From Lacticaseibacillus yichunensis (GTDB lineage Bacteria > Bacillota > Bacilli > Lactobacillales > Lactobacillaceae): a stretch of DNA of 52,723 bases. Below are positions 1-9,991 of this stretch, in pieces. The notes below the pieces were generated by a model. That model saw only the letters and a list, made by a program, of their open reading frames with translations, was not told where the DNA came from and ran no database searches. The first letter of the stretch is position 1. Each line of letters starts with the position of its first letter. The translations under genes and the position numbers were made by a program. The DNA lies in assembly GCF_003946405.1 (NCBI RefSeq), contig NZ_RHOG01000016.1:1-52723 (forward strand), read 5' to 3'.

Positions 1-575
1 TTGGGTGTCGTTCTCAAGATGGGCCGCATTCAGCTCCTGCAAACGAAGGTGGGCTGCACGACATTGCGATGAAAGACTGGGTGGTACTTTGGGGCACCGG
101 TGCCCGTAAAACATGTGCTGAACGCCTGCTAGCTAGACAAGCTTTCTGTTGGTGTGTTGTTTCCCCCGACCGCCCATGGAGTCGAATGAATATGCATGCG
201 ACAGTCTCCACTTGGGGCATGCTCATCCGGGAGTCGGTAAGAGCCCACCTTCCTGACCCTTACATAATATTAAGCGAGTGGGAGCCGGAAAATGTGATCG
301 GAAATTTTGAAACGTTGATGTAATGCGGGTTCCAGCAATCGCTGAAAAACCGCGACTAGTTCATGCCTTACACTGAAATTAGTGGTCATGGACGCACACA
401 AGATAGAATAAACAATGTAATTTTAACCGCTCTAAACTCCAAGGCAATCTCGAGTACTACGCCAGTATTTCATCTCTGAAGATCGCACGCCCCAGCCGGC
501 CGGGCAAAAACTTTTTTGATGGCGTCACACCCCGCGCTTACAGCATTTTGCGGGCGTGCGGTGCGGCGGTCTACA
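1..575. other. Gene-free region at left window edge
   Basis: No reading frame here has a ribosome-binding site or recognisable protein. G+C is lower than in the neighbouring genes. Visible landmarks are the perfect palindrome GGGCACCGGTGCCC near 93-106 and a minus-strand promoter-like pair TTGCCT (442-447) and TAAAAT (420-425) with 16 bp between, which would drive transcription toward the left edge. It does not match my recall of tmRNA, RNase P or SRP RNA. The right end borders the kup terminator. Confidence 0.4.
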
Positions 576-614
576 AAAAAAGACATCACGCCGAAAATTC
601 GAAGCGTGATGTCG
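576..614 (-). terminator. Intrinsic terminator of kup
   Basis: Read on the minus strand, GACATCACGC and GCGTGATGTC form a 10-bp stem around a 12-nt loop, followed by a run of seven T. It lies just past the kup stop codon. Confidence 0.9.
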
Positions 615-629
615 CAGCTGAAGCAGAAT

Positions 630-2648
630 CTATTTTTTCACATGCCAGATCTCATGAGTCTGAAATTGCGGGCGGTGCGTGGTGTCGATGAAAAGCGGCA
701 CCGTTTCCTGAACGACATTGCTGAACTCAAGGCCATACCAGTTGGCAGGACTGGTCGTGAAGTTCTGCAGCAACAGCCGGCCACCGATCAACCGTTTTTG
801 CCAAGCCGGGATGTTCTCTGCGGCTTGCAGGCCCATCGATTTTTCCATAATGATGACGAACTTGAAATCGCCGGCGCGGCGCCCCTGTATCGTGGTGTAC
901 TCCGGTGTTTGCACGTCGATCGCCCCAGCGTCCATCAGATCATTGATGATACGCCGAATATATAGATTGACGTGCTGCGAGCAGCGGAACCCGAGGTAGA
1001 GTTGGACAGACACGACATTGCGCGTGTGCATCATGTCGACGGTGTAGCGCATTTCATACGGGGAGCTCGTTTCGTTGACGGTGACGAACCAGTAGACCTT
1101 GGCGCGCTTGGGCTGCTTGTCCAAGATCGAATACAGCGCCGTGCGCTTGAGCCGGTAGTCGTCCTTGACCTTGGTCATGTAGACGAGATTGGTGGCAAAA
1201 AGCGGCTCACTTTGATCGGCACTGAGCGCGGTCAGCTGGTCAAGATAATCGGTGAGCTTGACCGTTTCACTTTCATCTTGGTATTTTTCACGCATCTTGT
1301 TGCCGAAATACCACACGACCATCAAGGCGAGGATGAGCAGCATGATCACCAAGGTAATGTAGCCGCCGTGCAGGAATTTGACCAAGCTGGCGAGCAGGAA
1401 AATACTTTCGGTGACGCCGAAGAAGCCGGCGATCAACGCCGCCTCCAGCCGCGAGCGATGCAGGCTGATGAATTCAAACAGCAACAGCGTCGTCATCAGC
1501 ATCGTCACGGTGATTGCAAGCCCGTATGCCGCCTCCATCGCCTTTGACGTGCGGAAATACCAGACCACGCTGAGGGTGACAACACACAGGAACCAATTGA
1601 CCAGCGGAATATAGATCTGGCGCTGATGCAAATTGGGATGCTTGATGTTCATCCGCGGCAGGAACTTCAGCGAGATCGCCTCGTGGACCAGCGTGTACGA
1701 CCCGGTGATCAGCGCCTGTGACGCGATGATCGCAGCAATCGTGGCCAGCGCGATCGCAAACGGCCGAATGCCATTGCCCATCATTTCATAAAATGGATTG
1801 AAATTGGTCAAATTGCGGTACGCGGCATCTTGATAATGCGAGATCAACCAGGCGCCTTGGCCAAAATAATTCAGCATCAGCATCGCATAGACAAATGGCC
1901 AGGTGGCGTAAATATTATGTTTGCCGACATGCCCCATGTCCGAGTACAAAGCTTCAGCCCCGGTCGTCGCAAGGAAAATACTTCCCAGCAGGAAAATGCC
2001 GACCTTGTTATCCGGACTGACCAACACCTTGATCGCATAAACAGGCGATAGAGCCTTGAGAATCTCCAAATGCCCGCCGAGTCGGGTGAGTCCCAGAATG
2101 CCGATAAACGCGAACCACAGCAGCATCAGGGGGCCAAATGCCTTGCCGATCAAAGAAGTCCCGTAGCGCTGAATCAAAAACAGTGCCACCAGCACAACGG
2201 TGGTGATACCCAAGATCACAAGCTGGGAGTTGCTGAAGACAAACCGGCCAAACGTCTGGCCCTTCAGCCCTTCGACGGCCGAGGTCACCGTGACCGCCGG
2301 CGTCAACGTCCCGTCAGCAAGCAGTGCGGCGCCGCCCAGCAAAGCCGGTACGGCCAGCCAAGCGCCGCGATGCCGCACCAAGGCGTACAGCGCAAAGATG
2401 CCGCCTTCCCCTTTGTTATCGGCGCGCATTGCCAAGATCACATATTTGATCGTCGTTAAAAGCATCAGCGTCCAGAAGATCAGCGAAACGGAGCCGATAA
2501 TATAATCCGGCGTTAAGTTGCCTACTTTGCCGGCATCTGCCACGATCGCGTTCATGACATAAAGCGGTGAGGTCCCGATGTCGCCGTACACAATGCCCAG
2601 CGTGATCAGCATCCCCGCGATCGTCACCCGTTTTTTATTTTTAGTCAA
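630..2648 (-). CDS. kup: KUP-family potassium uptake transporter
   Basis: Membrane K+ transporter of the KUP/HAK/KT family, normally K+/H+ symport. The family signature [13 protein letters not shown] sits at about residues 18-30, followed by many hydrophobic segments (about 12) to about residue 450 and a soluble C-terminal domain; 672 aa is usual for the family. I chose the TTG start at 2648 because AGGAGG lies 5 nt before it; the upstream in-frame ATG at 2681 has no ribosome-binding site and would fall inside the leader hairpin. It is transcribed separately from tagO, and a hairpin with T-run in its leader (2681-2711) could attenuate it. Confidence 0.95.
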   Translation of the reverse strand: MTKNKKRVTIAGMLITLGIVYGDIGTSPLYVMNAIVADAGKVGNLTPDYIIGSVSLIFWTLMLLTTIKYVILAMRADNKGEGGIFALYALVRHRGAWLAVPALLGGAALLADGTLTPAVTVTSAVEGLKGQTFGRFVFSNSQLVILGITTVVLVALFLIQRYGTSLIGKAFGPLMLLWFAFIGILGLTRLGGHLEILKALSPVYAIKVLVSPDNKVGIFLLGSIFLATTGAEALYSDMGHVGKHNIYATWPFVYAMLMLNYFGQGAWLISHYQDAAYRNLTNFNPFYEMMGNGIRPFAIALATIAAIIASQALITGSYTLVHEAISLKFLPRMNIKHPNLHQRQIYIPLVNWFLCVVTLSVVWYFRTSKAMEAAYGLAITVTMLMTTLLLFEFISLHRSRLEAALIAGFFGVTESIFLLASLVKFLHGGYITLVIMLLILALMVVWYFGNKMREKYQDESETVKLTDYLDQLTALSADQSEPLFATNLVYMTKVKDDYRLKRTALYSILDKQPKRAKVYWFVTVNETSSPYEMRYTVDMMHTRNVVSVQLYLGFRCSQHVNLYIRRIINDLMDAGAIDVQTPEYTTIQGRRAGDFKFVIIMEKSMGLQAAENIPAWQKRLIGGRLLLQNFTTSPANWYGLEFSNVVQETVPLFIDTTHRPQFQTHEIWHVKK

Positions 2649-2680
2649 AATAGCCTCCTGCGTGCCTGCTGGAAAATGCA

Positions 2681-2711
2681 AAACCGAGGTCGCGCAATGC
2701 GCTTCCTCGGT
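2681..2711 (-). terminator. Hairpin with T-run between tagO and kup
   Basis: On the minus strand CCGAGG pairs with CCTCGG around an inner GCGC/GCGC stem, followed by TTTT. It may simply end the tagO transcript. A promoter-like element (TGTTACAAT, -10 at 2732-2737) lies upstream of it, so it would also sit inside the kup leader and could act as an attenuator. Confidence 0.6.
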
Positions 2712-2731
2712 CTGACTAGCAGATGCTCAGT

Positions 2732-2740
2732 ATTGTAACA
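2732..2740 (-). promoter_or_regulatory. Extended -10 promoter candidate for kup
   Basis: The minus strand reads TGTTACAAT, an extended -10, about 85 nt before the kup start. No good -35 was seen at 17 bp, so this is tentative. Confidence 0.4.
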
Positions 2741-2752
2741 CCTTGGACCCGG

Positions 2753-3841
2753 TCATTCTACCCGGTCGCGGGCCACTTTTTTCACAATGCGGCGAATCAG
2801 CTTGAGCAGTGGCGTTCGGTTCTGGCCGAGCAAGCCAATCGACTCGACGAACAGCTCCAGCCCAATCACCACAAACACCGTCAGCATCACGGTTCCCCAG
2901 AACGTGCTCAGCGGATAAAGCAGCGAGATCAAGGAGAAGATCAGCGCGATGCCGTAGATCACCAGCACGGTCTGGCGGTGCGTCAGGCCCATTTGCATCA
3001 GGCGGTGATGCAAGTGGTGCTTGTCCGCCTGTGAGATCGGCACGTTATTGAGCCGCCGCCGGATCATCGCGTACACGGTGTCGGTGATCGGCACGCCTAA
3101 GATCACGACCGGAATGATCAGGGTGATGAACGTCACATTTTTCAAGCCTTGCAGCGACAGGACGCTGAGCATAAAGCCGATGTACAGCGCCCCGGTGTCG
3201 CCGAGGAAGATCTTCGCCGGGTGAAAATTATAAGGTAAAAAGCCAACCAGCGCCGCGCCCAATGTGAAGATCATGATCGGCGTCCCAACTTCGGCCACCG
3301 ACAGGAAGAAAAAGCCGATGATGCCCATCGTGAACAGCGCAATGATCGAGACGCCGGTGGCCAGCCCATCCAACCCGTCGATCAGATTGACGGCATTGGT
3401 GATGGCAAGAATCCACAGCAGGGTCACAGGCAGGCTGAGCCAGCCAAGATTCCACGTCCAGCCGAGTACGTGCACATCGGTCATCCGCGCGCCAACGAGA
3501 AAATACGCGATCAGCGCGGCCAGCGTTTGGCCAAATAATTTTTGCCGTGGCGTCAGCTCCTTCACATCATCGATCATGCCGGTGATGATGATGACCGCCT
3601 GAGCCAAAAATAGCGAGAAGAGAAAATGGGTGTCGAATTGCGGCCGCAGCAGGACAAACGTCGCAAAGTTGAAGGCCAAAAAAATCGCCAGGCCCCCCAT
3701 TGTCGGCATTGGCGTCTTATTGACGCGGCGCGCATTCGGCTTGTCGATCGCCCCGACGATAAAGGCCAGCCCGCGCACGAATGGCGTGATCAATGCTGTG
3801 ATCAGCATCGTCGCAAAAAAACTGACTATGATGCGAAACAA
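2753..3841 (-). CDS. tagO: Undecaprenyl-phosphate GlcNAc-1-phosphate transferase
   Basis: Integral membrane enzyme of the TagO/WecA/MraY superfamily. It moves GlcNAc-1-P from UDP-GlcNAc to undecaprenyl phosphate, the first step of wall teichoic acid or related glycan synthesis. Signatures are PMPTMGG near residue 45, the acidic pair in GMIDD near 90, NAVNLIDGLDG near 150, FLGDTGA near 213 and the HHLHHR histidine motif near 277. Start TTG at 3841 follows GGAGGG by 8 nt; an ATG at 3859 has no ribosome-binding site and would leave almost no leader behind the -10 box TATAAT at about 3873-3878. Product is 362 aa. Teichoic acid versus other glycan use cannot be told from this gene alone. Confidence 0.93.
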   Translation of the reverse strand: MFRIIVSFFATMLITALITPFVRGLAFIVGAIDKPNARRVNKTPMPTMGGLAIFLAFNFATFVLLRPQFDTHFLFSLFLAQAVIIITGMIDDVKELTPRQKLFGQTLAALIAYFLVGARMTDVHVLGWTWNLGWLSLPVTLLWILAITNAVNLIDGLDGLATGVSIIALFTMGIIGFFFLSVAEVGTPIMIFTLGAALVGFLPYNFHPAKIFLGDTGALYIGFMLSVLSLQGLKNVTFITLIIPVVILGVPITDTVYAMIRRRLNNVPISQADKHHLHHRLMQMGLTHRQTVLVIYGIALIFSLISLLYPLSTFWGTVMLTVFVVIGLELFVESIGLLGQNRTPLLKLIRRIVKKVARDRVE

Positions 3842-3943
3842 GTGGCCGTCCCTCCCCATTTCATAATTGAATTCATTATACTACGCCACGTCGCGCGTGT
3901 GGACGGCGGCTGGTGATTGAAAGGTAATTGAAAGATATCGCAC

Positions 3944-3976
3944 AAGAAAAGGCGACCACTGCTGGCCGCCCTTTCG
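3944..3976 (-). terminator. Intrinsic terminator of rny
   Basis: Minus-strand GGCGGCC/GGTCGCC stem (one G-U pair) extended by AAA/TTT and followed by TTTTCTT, just after the rny stop codon. Confidence 0.8.
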
Positions 3977-3980
3977 AACT

Positions 3981-5552
3981 TTACTTGGCGTATTCCACCG
4001 TGCGGGTCTCGCGAATGACCGTGACCTTGATGTGGCCGGGATACTCCAATTCTTTTTCGATCTGATTGCGAATGTCGCGCGCAAGCACCACGCTTTGTTC
4101 GTCGGAAAGCTGCTCCGGCTTGACGATGACTCGCACCTCACGACCCGCTTGAATCGCGAAGCTGTGATCGACGCCGGCAAAGCCATTGGCGATCGACTCG
4201 AGTTTTTCCAGTCGGTGCAGATAATTTTCAAGCGACTCGGACCGCGCACCGGGGCGCGCAGCTGAGATCGCATCGGCGGCGGCGACCAAGACCGCGATAA
4301 CGCTGGTCGCCGGCGTGTCGCCGTGATGCGAGGCAATCGTGTTGATCACCACTTGTGGTTCTTTGTACTTTGTTGCCAGCTCGACCCCGATCTCGACGTG
4401 GGAGCCGTCGACCTCGTGATCGAGTGCTTTGCCGATATCATGCAATAACCCTGCACGTTTTGCCATTGTCACATCTTCGCCGAGCTCTGCCGCCATCACA
4501 CCAGCTAATTTGGCGACCTGAATCGAGTGATCCAGGACATTTTGCCCATAACTAGTGCGGAAATGCAGGCGGCCCAGAATCTTGATCAAGTCGGGATGCA
4601 TGTTATGAATCCCGATGTCAAAAATCGCCTGTTCGCCGATCTCACGGATGCGGTCATCCATTTCCTTGCGCGCCTTATCGACCATTTCTTCGATGCGTGC
4701 CGGGTGGATGCGACCGTCCTGTATCAATTTTTCAAGTGCCATGCGCGCGATTTCACGCCTGATCGGGTCAAAGCCCGAAAGCACGACCGCCTCTGGGGTA
4801 TCGTCGATGATCAGATCGATGCCCGTCAGCGTCTCTAAAGTACGAATATTGCGGCCCTCACGCCCGATGATACGGCCTTTCATATCATCGCTTGGCAAAT
4901 TGACCACCGTCACGGTCGTTTCCGCAACAATGTCCGATGCACTGCGCTGAATCGCATCTGCGATCAGCGTTTTGGCTTGGCGGTCCGCTGTCTCCTTAGC
5001 TTCTTCTTCACTCTCTTTGATCAGCATTGCCCGCTCATGCGCAAGCTCCGCCTTCGTGTCCGTTAAGATCTGGTCTCGTGCCTGGTCTTTAGTCAGGCTA
5101 GCAATTTTTTCAAGAGTCTCTTTTTGCTGGGCGACCACAGTTGAGATGCTTTGCTCCCGCTCATCCAACTGCTGCTGCCGCTGATTCAAGGTCGTTTCGC
5201 GATCCGACAAACTCTGCTCTTTACGATCAAGCGTGTCGTCGCGCCGATCCAAGGTCTCTTCCCGCTGCAACTGCCGGTGCTCACTTTGCTGCACCTCACT
5301 GCGGCGACCCTTCAATTCATCTTCAACTTGGCTCCGGTAGCGATGGGCTTCGTCCTTCGCTTCGACCAGCGTCTCTTTTTTAAGGGAAGCAGCCTTATCC
5401 TTTGCCGCCTCAATGATCCCTGCCGCCGATTCGGTGGCCTGGTTCAAATTGTTTTTGTGGACCCGCTTTTGATACGCGATGCCGACCAATAATCCGACCG
5501 CTACTGCGATGACTGCAACGAGGATCATTGAGACCAGTGTGCCTGAACTCAT
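3981..5552 (-). CDS. rny: Ribonuclease Y
   Basis: Membrane-anchored endoribonuclease that initiates mRNA decay in Firmicutes. Order: one N-terminal membrane helix (residues 5-27), a long charged coiled coil with many Glu/Lys/Arg/Gln to about 200, a KH RNA-binding domain with [11 protein letters not shown], then an HD domain with the catalytic [12 protein letters not shown] motif. Its 523 aa matches the family. The ATG at 5552 follows GGAGGTGA. It has its own strong promoter (5640-5668) and terminator, so it appears monocistronic beside recA, as in Bacillus. Confidence 0.97.
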   Translation of the reverse strand: MSSGTLVSMILVAVIAVAVGLLVGIAYQKRVHKNNLNQATESAAGIIEAAKDKAASLKKETLVEAKDEAHRYRSQVEDELKGRRSEVQQSEHRQLQREETLDRRDDTLDRKEQSLSDRETTLNQRQQQLDEREQSISTVVAQQKETLEKIASLTKDQARDQILTDTKAELAHERAMLIKESEEEAKETADRQAKTLIADAIQRSASDIVAETTVTVVNLPSDDMKGRIIGREGRNIRTLETLTGIDLIIDDTPEAVVLSGFDPIRREIARMALEKLIQDGRIHPARIEEMVDKARKEMDDRIREIGEQAIFDIGIHNMHPDLIKILGRLHFRTSYGQNVLDHSIQVAKLAGVMAAELGEDVTMAKRAGLLHDIGKALDHEVDGSHVEIGVELATKYKEPQVVINTIASHHGDTPATSVIAVLVAAADAISAARPGARSESLENYLHRLEKLESIANGFAGVDHSFAIQAGREVRVIVKPEQLSDEQSVVLARDIRNQIEKELEYPGHIKVTVIRETRTVEYAK

Positions 5553-5639
5553 CTTTTCACCTCCGCATCATCTAAGCGATTCGATCAAAATGATCAAAGC
5601 ATTCAGAAATGCTGTATTCTTAAATTATCATACCAATCG

Positions 5640-5668
5640 ATTGTAACGGTTCACTGAACAAGTGTCAA
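5640..5668 (-). promoter_or_regulatory. SigA-type promoter of rny
   Basis: Minus strand shows TTGACA (5663-5668), a 17-bp spacer and TACAAT (5640-5645), a near-consensus promoter about 80 nt before the rny ribosome-binding site. Confidence 0.85.
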
Positions 5669-5851
5669 CCAACGCCGGCGTAGCGGCATCTTCGCCAGCC
5701 CGCCACGTGAAAAGACGGCATGCTGGGCGCGCGGGACGGCGCCGAGACGGGATGAGCCTGCGACTGGGCAGCGGACTCGCCGTTTTGACGAGGCAGAGAC
5801 ACTCACCGTTGAGTCGTGTGCAGCGAGCCCCGCGTTTCTGGCAACTGAAGC

Positions 5852-5896
5852 AAAAAAAGAGACAGGAAGCAGACTGCAATGTCTGTTCCCTGCCTC
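5852..5896 (-). terminator. Intrinsic terminator of recA
   Basis: Long minus-strand hairpin (GAGGCAGGGAACAGAC paired with GTCTGCTTCCTGTCTC) followed by seven T. Between here and the rny promoter (5669-5851) I see no gene. Confidence 0.9.
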
Positions 5897-5927
5897 TTTG
5901 ACTCCGCGCGAAAATCGGGAGCCAGCG

Positions 5928-7013
5928 TTATTTTTTCGCCTTATCGTCTGGTAAAATATCGATCTCTTCGCTCTTTTTGGCCTTTTCCTCCGGGGTGCCT
6001 TCTTCAGCTTCCTCGTTGGTCTCATCCATGTTGTAAGCCGCGCGCACCTTTTCACGCAACTCGGCCTTCATCTCTGGATGATCATCCATGTATTTCTTGG
6101 CATTCTCACGGCCTTGGCCGATGCGCTCGCCGCTGTAGGAATACCAGGAGCCAGCCTTTTCGACCAGGTCCTTCTCGGCGGCCATGTCGATCAACTCGCC
6201 GGTCTGTGAGATTCCCTTGCCGTACATGATATCGACTTCAGCGACCTTGAATGGCGGGGCGACCTTGTTCTTGACCACCTTGATCTTGGTCCGGTTCCCG
6301 ATCACATTGGTGCCATCCTTGATCTGCTCGGCGCGCCGCACTTCCAGGCGAATCGTGGCGTAAAACTTCAGCGCCCGGCCGCCAGGGGTCGTTTCCGGAT
6401 TACCGAACATGATGCCGACTTTTTCACGAATCTGGTTGATGAAGATCGCGATGGTCTTCGTCTTGTTGATCGAGCCAGACAGTTTCCGGAGCGCTTGAGA
6501 CATCAGGCGCGCTTGCAGGCCGACATGGGCATCCCCCATTTCGCCTTCAATTTCCGCCCGCGGCACTAGCGCCGCCACGGAATCGACAACAACGATGTCC
6601 ACGGCGCCTGAAGAAACCAGCGCATCCGCGATCTCAAGCCCTTGTTCACCGGTATCCGGCTGCGACAACAGCAGTTCATCGATGTTGACGCCAAGGGAAA
6701 CCGCGTACTTGGGATCCATCGCGTTTTCCGCGTCGATATATGCAGCGGTGCCGCCCTCTTTTTGGACCTCTGCCACCGCGTGCAGCGCGATGGTGGTCTT
6801 GCCTGAACTTTCCGGGCCGTAGACTTCAATGATGCGGCCGCGCGGATACCCGCCGACCCCAAGCGCCTCATCCAACGCCAACGAACCGCTGGAAATGGTC
6901 GAGATCCGGGTATCGATCTTGTCGCCCATGCGCATGATGGAACCTTTGCCAAAATTCTTTTCGATCTTCTTTAATGCAGCGTCGAGCGCCGCTTTGCGTT
7001 CATCTTGAGCCAC
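5928..7013 (-). CDS. recA: Recombinase A
   Basis: ATP-dependent strand-exchange protein for homologous recombination and for triggering LexA self-cleavage. It has the Walker A motif GPESSGKT at residues 66-73, the Walker B region [11 protein letters not shown], the loop-2 signature [10 protein letters not shown] and an acidic C-terminal tail. The GTG start at 7013 follows AAAGGAGG; the longer frame from 7064 has no such signal. Product is 361 aa. A LexA-type box lies upstream at 7092-7105, so SOS induction is expected. A perfect 18-bp palindrome touches the ribosome-binding site. The cinA-recA order is the usual one in lactobacilli and streptococci. Confidence 0.97.
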   Translation of the reverse strand: MAQDERKAALDAALKKIEKNFGKGSIMRMGDKIDTRISTISSGSLALDEALGVGGYPRGRIIEVYGPESSGKTTIALHAVAEVQKEGGTAAYIDAENAMDPKYAVSLGVNIDELLLSQPDTGEQGLEIADALVSSGAVDIVVVDSVAALVPRAEIEGEMGDAHVGLQARLMSQALRKLSGSINKTKTIAIFINQIREKVGIMFGNPETTPGGRALKFYATIRLEVRRAEQIKDGTNVIGNRTKIKVVKNKVAPPFKVAEVDIMYGKGISQTGELIDMAAEKDLVEKAGSWYSYSGERIGQGRENAKKYMDDHPEMKAELREKVRAAYNMDETNEEAEEGTPEEKAKKSEEIDILPDDKAKK

Positions 7014-7025
7014 GAGTCGTCCTCC

Positions 7026-7043
7026 TTTGCGCGATCGCGCAAA
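7026..7043 (-). promoter_or_regulatory. Perfect palindrome at the recA ribosome-binding site
   Basis: TTTGCGCGATCGCGCAAA reads identically on both strands. In the recA mRNA it would form a hairpin whose last AAA is part of AAAGGAGG, so it could affect translation initiation. Confidence 0.5.
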
Positions 7044-7055
7044 ACCTTTACTTCC

Positions 7056-7105
7056 ATGATACAAGTCAGCCGCTGGGAAGGCAAGAAAAACCGAACAGGC
7101 GTTCT
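7056..7105 (-). promoter_or_regulatory. recA promoter and LexA (SOS) box
   Basis: Minus strand: promoter TTGCCT (7079-7084), 17 bp, TATCAT (7056-7061). Just upstream at 7092-7105 lies AGAACGCCTGTTCG, one base from the Gram-positive LexA consensus CGAAC-N4-GTTCG. It is also downstream of the cinA stop, so recA can be induced apart from cinA. Confidence 0.8.
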
Positions 7106-7109
7106 ATAT

Positions 7110-8354
7110 TTATTGTGGTTGAATGGCGCGCAAGGCTGCAAACATGGCGGCCTTGACTGCCCGGTCGCGGACGTCATTGCGGGCGCCTGGGAAATGATAC
7201 AGCGTCGCCTGCGACTTTTCCCCGCGCTTGGCCAGCCCGATCCACACCGTGCCAGCATCCACGCCATCGTCTGGGCCGGGCCCTGCAACGCCGGTCATGC
7301 TGACGGCAAGATCCGCGTCCACTTTTTCCCGGGCGGCTTCAGCCATTGCCAATGCCGTCGCTTCACTCACAGCGCCGTCGCGGTCGATCGTCGCCTCATC
7401 CAGGCCCAGCAACGTGGCCTTCGTGTGGTTGGAGTAGGTGACAAAGCCGCCCTTGAACCAGGTGGAAATGCCGGGAATGTCTGCCAGCGCGGCCTGAAAC
7501 GCACCTGCAGTCAAACTTTCTGCAGCCGTGATGGTCAAGTGCGCGTTGGCCAGCGCATTGGCCAATTCCTGCGCCAAGCTGTTGTCGTCGCCATAGCCAT
7601 AGAAATACTGACCTTCCCGGGCCAAGATCTCCTGTTCGATTGGGGCGATCAGTGCCTCTGCCGCCGCGTCATCCGCCGCCTTGGCCGTCAGCCGCAATGT
7701 CACTTCATGTTCCTTGATATAGCTGGCGATCGTGGGTTCGCTTTGCGCGTCGATCAGATCCGCCAAGTCAGTGGTCAAAAGTGATTCGCCGATGCCGTAA
7801 AAACGCAGGACCTTGCTTTTCAGCACCTGCTGCTCGCCGCGATGGGTCAACAGATACGGCGTGAGCTGCTCTTCGACCATCACCGTGAATTCACGCGGCG
7901 GGCCAGGCAACAGAACATAGGTCGCCTTGGGGGTCTCGCTGATCGCACCCACCGCCAACCCGACACGATTGGCCAGTGGCTGGGCGTCAAACGGCAAGGC
8001 TGCCTGGACGCGGTCGTTGGCCGTGAGTGGGGTCTGCCGCTGCTGGGCAAACGCGAGCAATTTTTCGATCGCCTGGAAGTTTGTGACCAGCGGCTTGCCG
8101 ATATGCTGGGCCAGCACCTGCTTCGTGATATCGTCGGCAGTCGGGCCGAGGCCACCAATCAAGATCACGAGGTCCGCGCGCCCTTCTGCCAGCGTCAGCG
8201 CCGCATCCAGTCGCTCGCCATTGTCTCCGACCACTTGCTGCTGCTCTGCGTCAATGCCAAGCAGGGCAAGCTGCCGGGCCAAGAAGGACGCATTGGTGTT
8301 GACGATCTGACCGAGCAGGATCTCGGTGCCGACCGCAATGATTTCTGCTTTCAT
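7110..8354 (-). CDS. cinA: CinA-family protein (competence/damage-inducible)
   Basis: Two-domain CinA protein of 414 aa. The N-terminal molybdopterin-binding-like domain (about 1-170) starts with KAEIIAVGTEILLGQI and carries GGLGPTADD. The C-terminal PncC-type domain (about 255-410) has AESLTAG and FVTYSNHTK and in homologues deamidates NMN in pyridine nucleotide recycling. In streptococci CinA interacts with RecA during transformation, and here it lies directly upstream of recA. coiA is in the same window, but two such genes do not show that the strain is competent. The ATG follows a GGGGTGG ribosome-binding site. Confidence 0.93.
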   Translation of the reverse strand: MKAEIIAVGTEILLGQIVNTNASFLARQLALLGIDAEQQQVVGDNGERLDAALTLAEGRADLVILIGGLGPTADDITKQVLAQHIGKPLVTNFQAIEKLLAFAQQRQTPLTANDRVQAALPFDAQPLANRVGLAVGAISETPKATYVLLPGPPREFTVMVEEQLTPYLLTHRGEQQVLKSKVLRFYGIGESLLTTDLADLIDAQSEPTIASYIKEHEVTLRLTAKAADDAAAEALIAPIEQEILAREGQYFYGYGDDNSLAQELANALANAHLTITAAESLTAGAFQAALADIPGISTWFKGGFVTYSNHTKATLLGLDEATIDRDGAVSEATALAMAEAAREKVDADLAVSMTGVAGPGPDDGVDAGTVWIGLAKRGEKSQATLYHFPGARNDVRDRAVKAAMFAALRAIQPQ

Positions 8355-8410
8355 CTTGCCACCCCATCTTATAGATTCGCAATTCCGCTTCAGTTTACCA
8401 CTCGAATCAA

Positions 8411-8436
8411 AAACGCGCCTGCTAAGAGACGCGTTT
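8411..8436 (-). terminator. Intrinsic terminator of the rodZ-pgsA unit
   Basis: Minus-strand AAACGCG and CGCGTTT stem, 12-nt loop, ending in a T-run. It separates pgsA from cinA. Confidence 0.75.
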
Positions 8437-8447
8437 GACGGATAGGC

Positions 8448-9029
8448 TCAATTGAATGAATCGCTGAAGACCCCGCGATTTTTGTAAAAATAATCCACGC
8501 CAGAATAAATTGTGAAGATTACCGCCAGATAGAAGAGCACCTGGCCGATCGGAAACCCGATGGCCCCAAAGCCGATATTGTTCAGCATCAAGAAGATGAT
8601 CGAAAAATCCTGCGTGGCCGTTTTGATCTTGCCTGGCCAAGCCGCGGCCAACACTTCGCCTTCATTTGAAAGCAACAGCCGCAAGCCAGTCACGGCCAGC
8701 TCCCGCCACAAAATGATGGCCGTCGCCCAAGCCGGAATGACGCCACTGGCTGTCAAAAAGATAAACGCAGTCATCACCAACAGCTTGTCCGCCAAGGGAT
8801 CGGCAAACTTGCCAAAATTCGTGACGAGATGCTGGCTACGGGCGATCTTGCCATCCGCAAAATCCGTCAGCGACGCGCAAATGAAGATGATCGTCGCCAC
8901 GAGCCAGGCGATGCCGATCTTCGTGCCGAGAATCGTGACACTCCCCGCCGGCCAGCCAAGGGCCAAGAGAATTGTGAAAACGGGAATCAGAATGATGCGC
9001 AACATGGTCAATTTATTTGGCAGATTCAT
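8448..9029 (-). CDS. pgsA: CDP-diacylglycerol-glycerol-3-phosphate 3-phosphatidyltransferase
   Basis: Membrane enzyme committing CDP-diacylglycerol to phosphatidylglycerol synthesis. The CDP-alcohol phosphotransferase signature D-G-x2-A-R-x8-G-x3-D-x3-D is complete (FADGKIAR, then GKFADPLAD) near residues 60-82. It is 193 aa with about five hydrophobic helices, as usual. The start lies 3 bp from the rodZ stop, so the two genes are co-transcribed and probably translationally coupled. Confidence 0.96.
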   Translation of the reverse strand: MNLPNKLTMLRIILIPVFTILLALGWPAGSVTILGTKIGIAWLVATIIFICASLTDFADGKIARSQHLVTNFGKFADPLADKLLVMTAFIFLTASGVIPAWATAIILWRELAVTGLRLLLSNEGEVLAAAWPGKIKTATQDFSIIFLMLNNIGFGAIGFPIGQVLFYLAVIFTIYSGVDYFYKNRGVFSDSFN

Positions 9030-9032
9030 CGC

Positions 9033-9953
9033 TTAGTCACCTGTGCTTTCTGAGGCGTCAGAAGAGGAACTGCTACTAGAAGCCGTCGAGTCAGCGGTGA
9101 AGGTGATCGTCCGCACGACACTGGTGCCGCTTGAGATATCGACTGTCTTCCCATTTAATTCAAGTTGCGTGCCGAGTGCATTCCCGGAGCGGACATCAAA
9201 GGTCGTCGTATTGTCTGGAATATCGACTTCCTGGCTTTCCCCGGCGGCCAAGGTCGCCTGCCAAGTCGTCGCGCCGTTGACCATCACCGCGACCCAGGCG
9301 GCACCCGTTGCAGAGACTTTCAATTTGTTGCCGGTGGCGGGCATGTTTTTGACCGTGACGGCCTGGGTGCTGCCGCTTGCCTGTGCGACGCTGATCGTCA
9401 GCTCGTCATCTTTTTTGCTGGAGCTGCTGCTTTCTTCCTTCTTGCTGCTTTCGGAAGAGGACTTACTGGATGAACTGCTCTTGCTCTCTTTTTTGCTGGA
9501 GACCGAGACCGCCGAAGACTGCACCGGAATCGCGCGCTTCTCGCCGGCGGATTGCTGAATGATCGCCCAGTAGATCGCCCCGAAGATCACAAGGACCAAC
9601 AGCACGATGATCACCTGAGGCAAATAGCGCCGCAGCTTGATCCCCGGATTGTTCTCGATGGCGCGGGTCGCCCGCGTCTTGTTTTCAACGGATTGGTCCA
9701 CATACTCTTGCGGCTGAGTATCGGGTATGTCTTGCTGAAATTGAGTCAACAGAGCGTCGCTATCAAGGCCGACCGTATCGGCGTATTGCTTGATGAAGGC
9801 GCGCACGTAAAAATCGCCCGGCAGCGCGCCGAAGTTGCCCTCCTCGATCGCGATCAGGTAACGCTTTTGAATTTTGGTGATCTGTTGAAGATCGTCAAGG
9901 GTGTAGCCCTTTTCGATCCGGGCTGCCCGCAATTTTTGCCCAATTTCATCCAT
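9033..9953 (-). CDS. rodZ: RodZ-like helix-turn-helix membrane protein (YmfM)
   Basis: Bitopic membrane protein of the RodZ/YmfM family, which links the shape-determining cytoskeleton to the envelope. Order: cytoplasmic HTH_25 domain (GQKLRAARIEKGYTLDDL, about 5-70), a basic stretch, one membrane helix (QVIIVLLVLVIFGAIYWAII, about 130-150), an extracellular Ser/Lys/Glu low-complexity linker (about 165-205), then a DUF4115-like beta domain. I prefer ATG 9953, which follows GGGTGAAG; a GTG at 9965 is possible (310 aa). Its own extended -10 promoter lies at about 9992. Confidence 0.9.
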   Translation of the reverse strand: MDEIGQKLRAARIEKGYTLDDLQQITKIQKRYLIAIEEGNFGALPGDFYVRAFIKQYADTVGLDSDALLTQFQQDIPDTQPQEYVDQSVENKTRATRAIENNPGIKLRRYLPQVIIVLLVLVIFGAIYWAIIQQSAGEKRAIPVQSSAVSVSSKKESKSSSSSKSSSESSKKEESSSSSKKDDELTISVAQASGSTQAVTVKNMPATGNKLKVSATGAAWVAVMVNGATTWQATLAAGESQEVDIPDNTTTFDVRSGNALGTQLELNGKTVDISSGTSVVRTITFTADSTASSSSSSSDASESTGD

Positions 9954-9991
9954 TTGTATCTTCACCCGCTCGATTTTTTATGTTCATTTTC

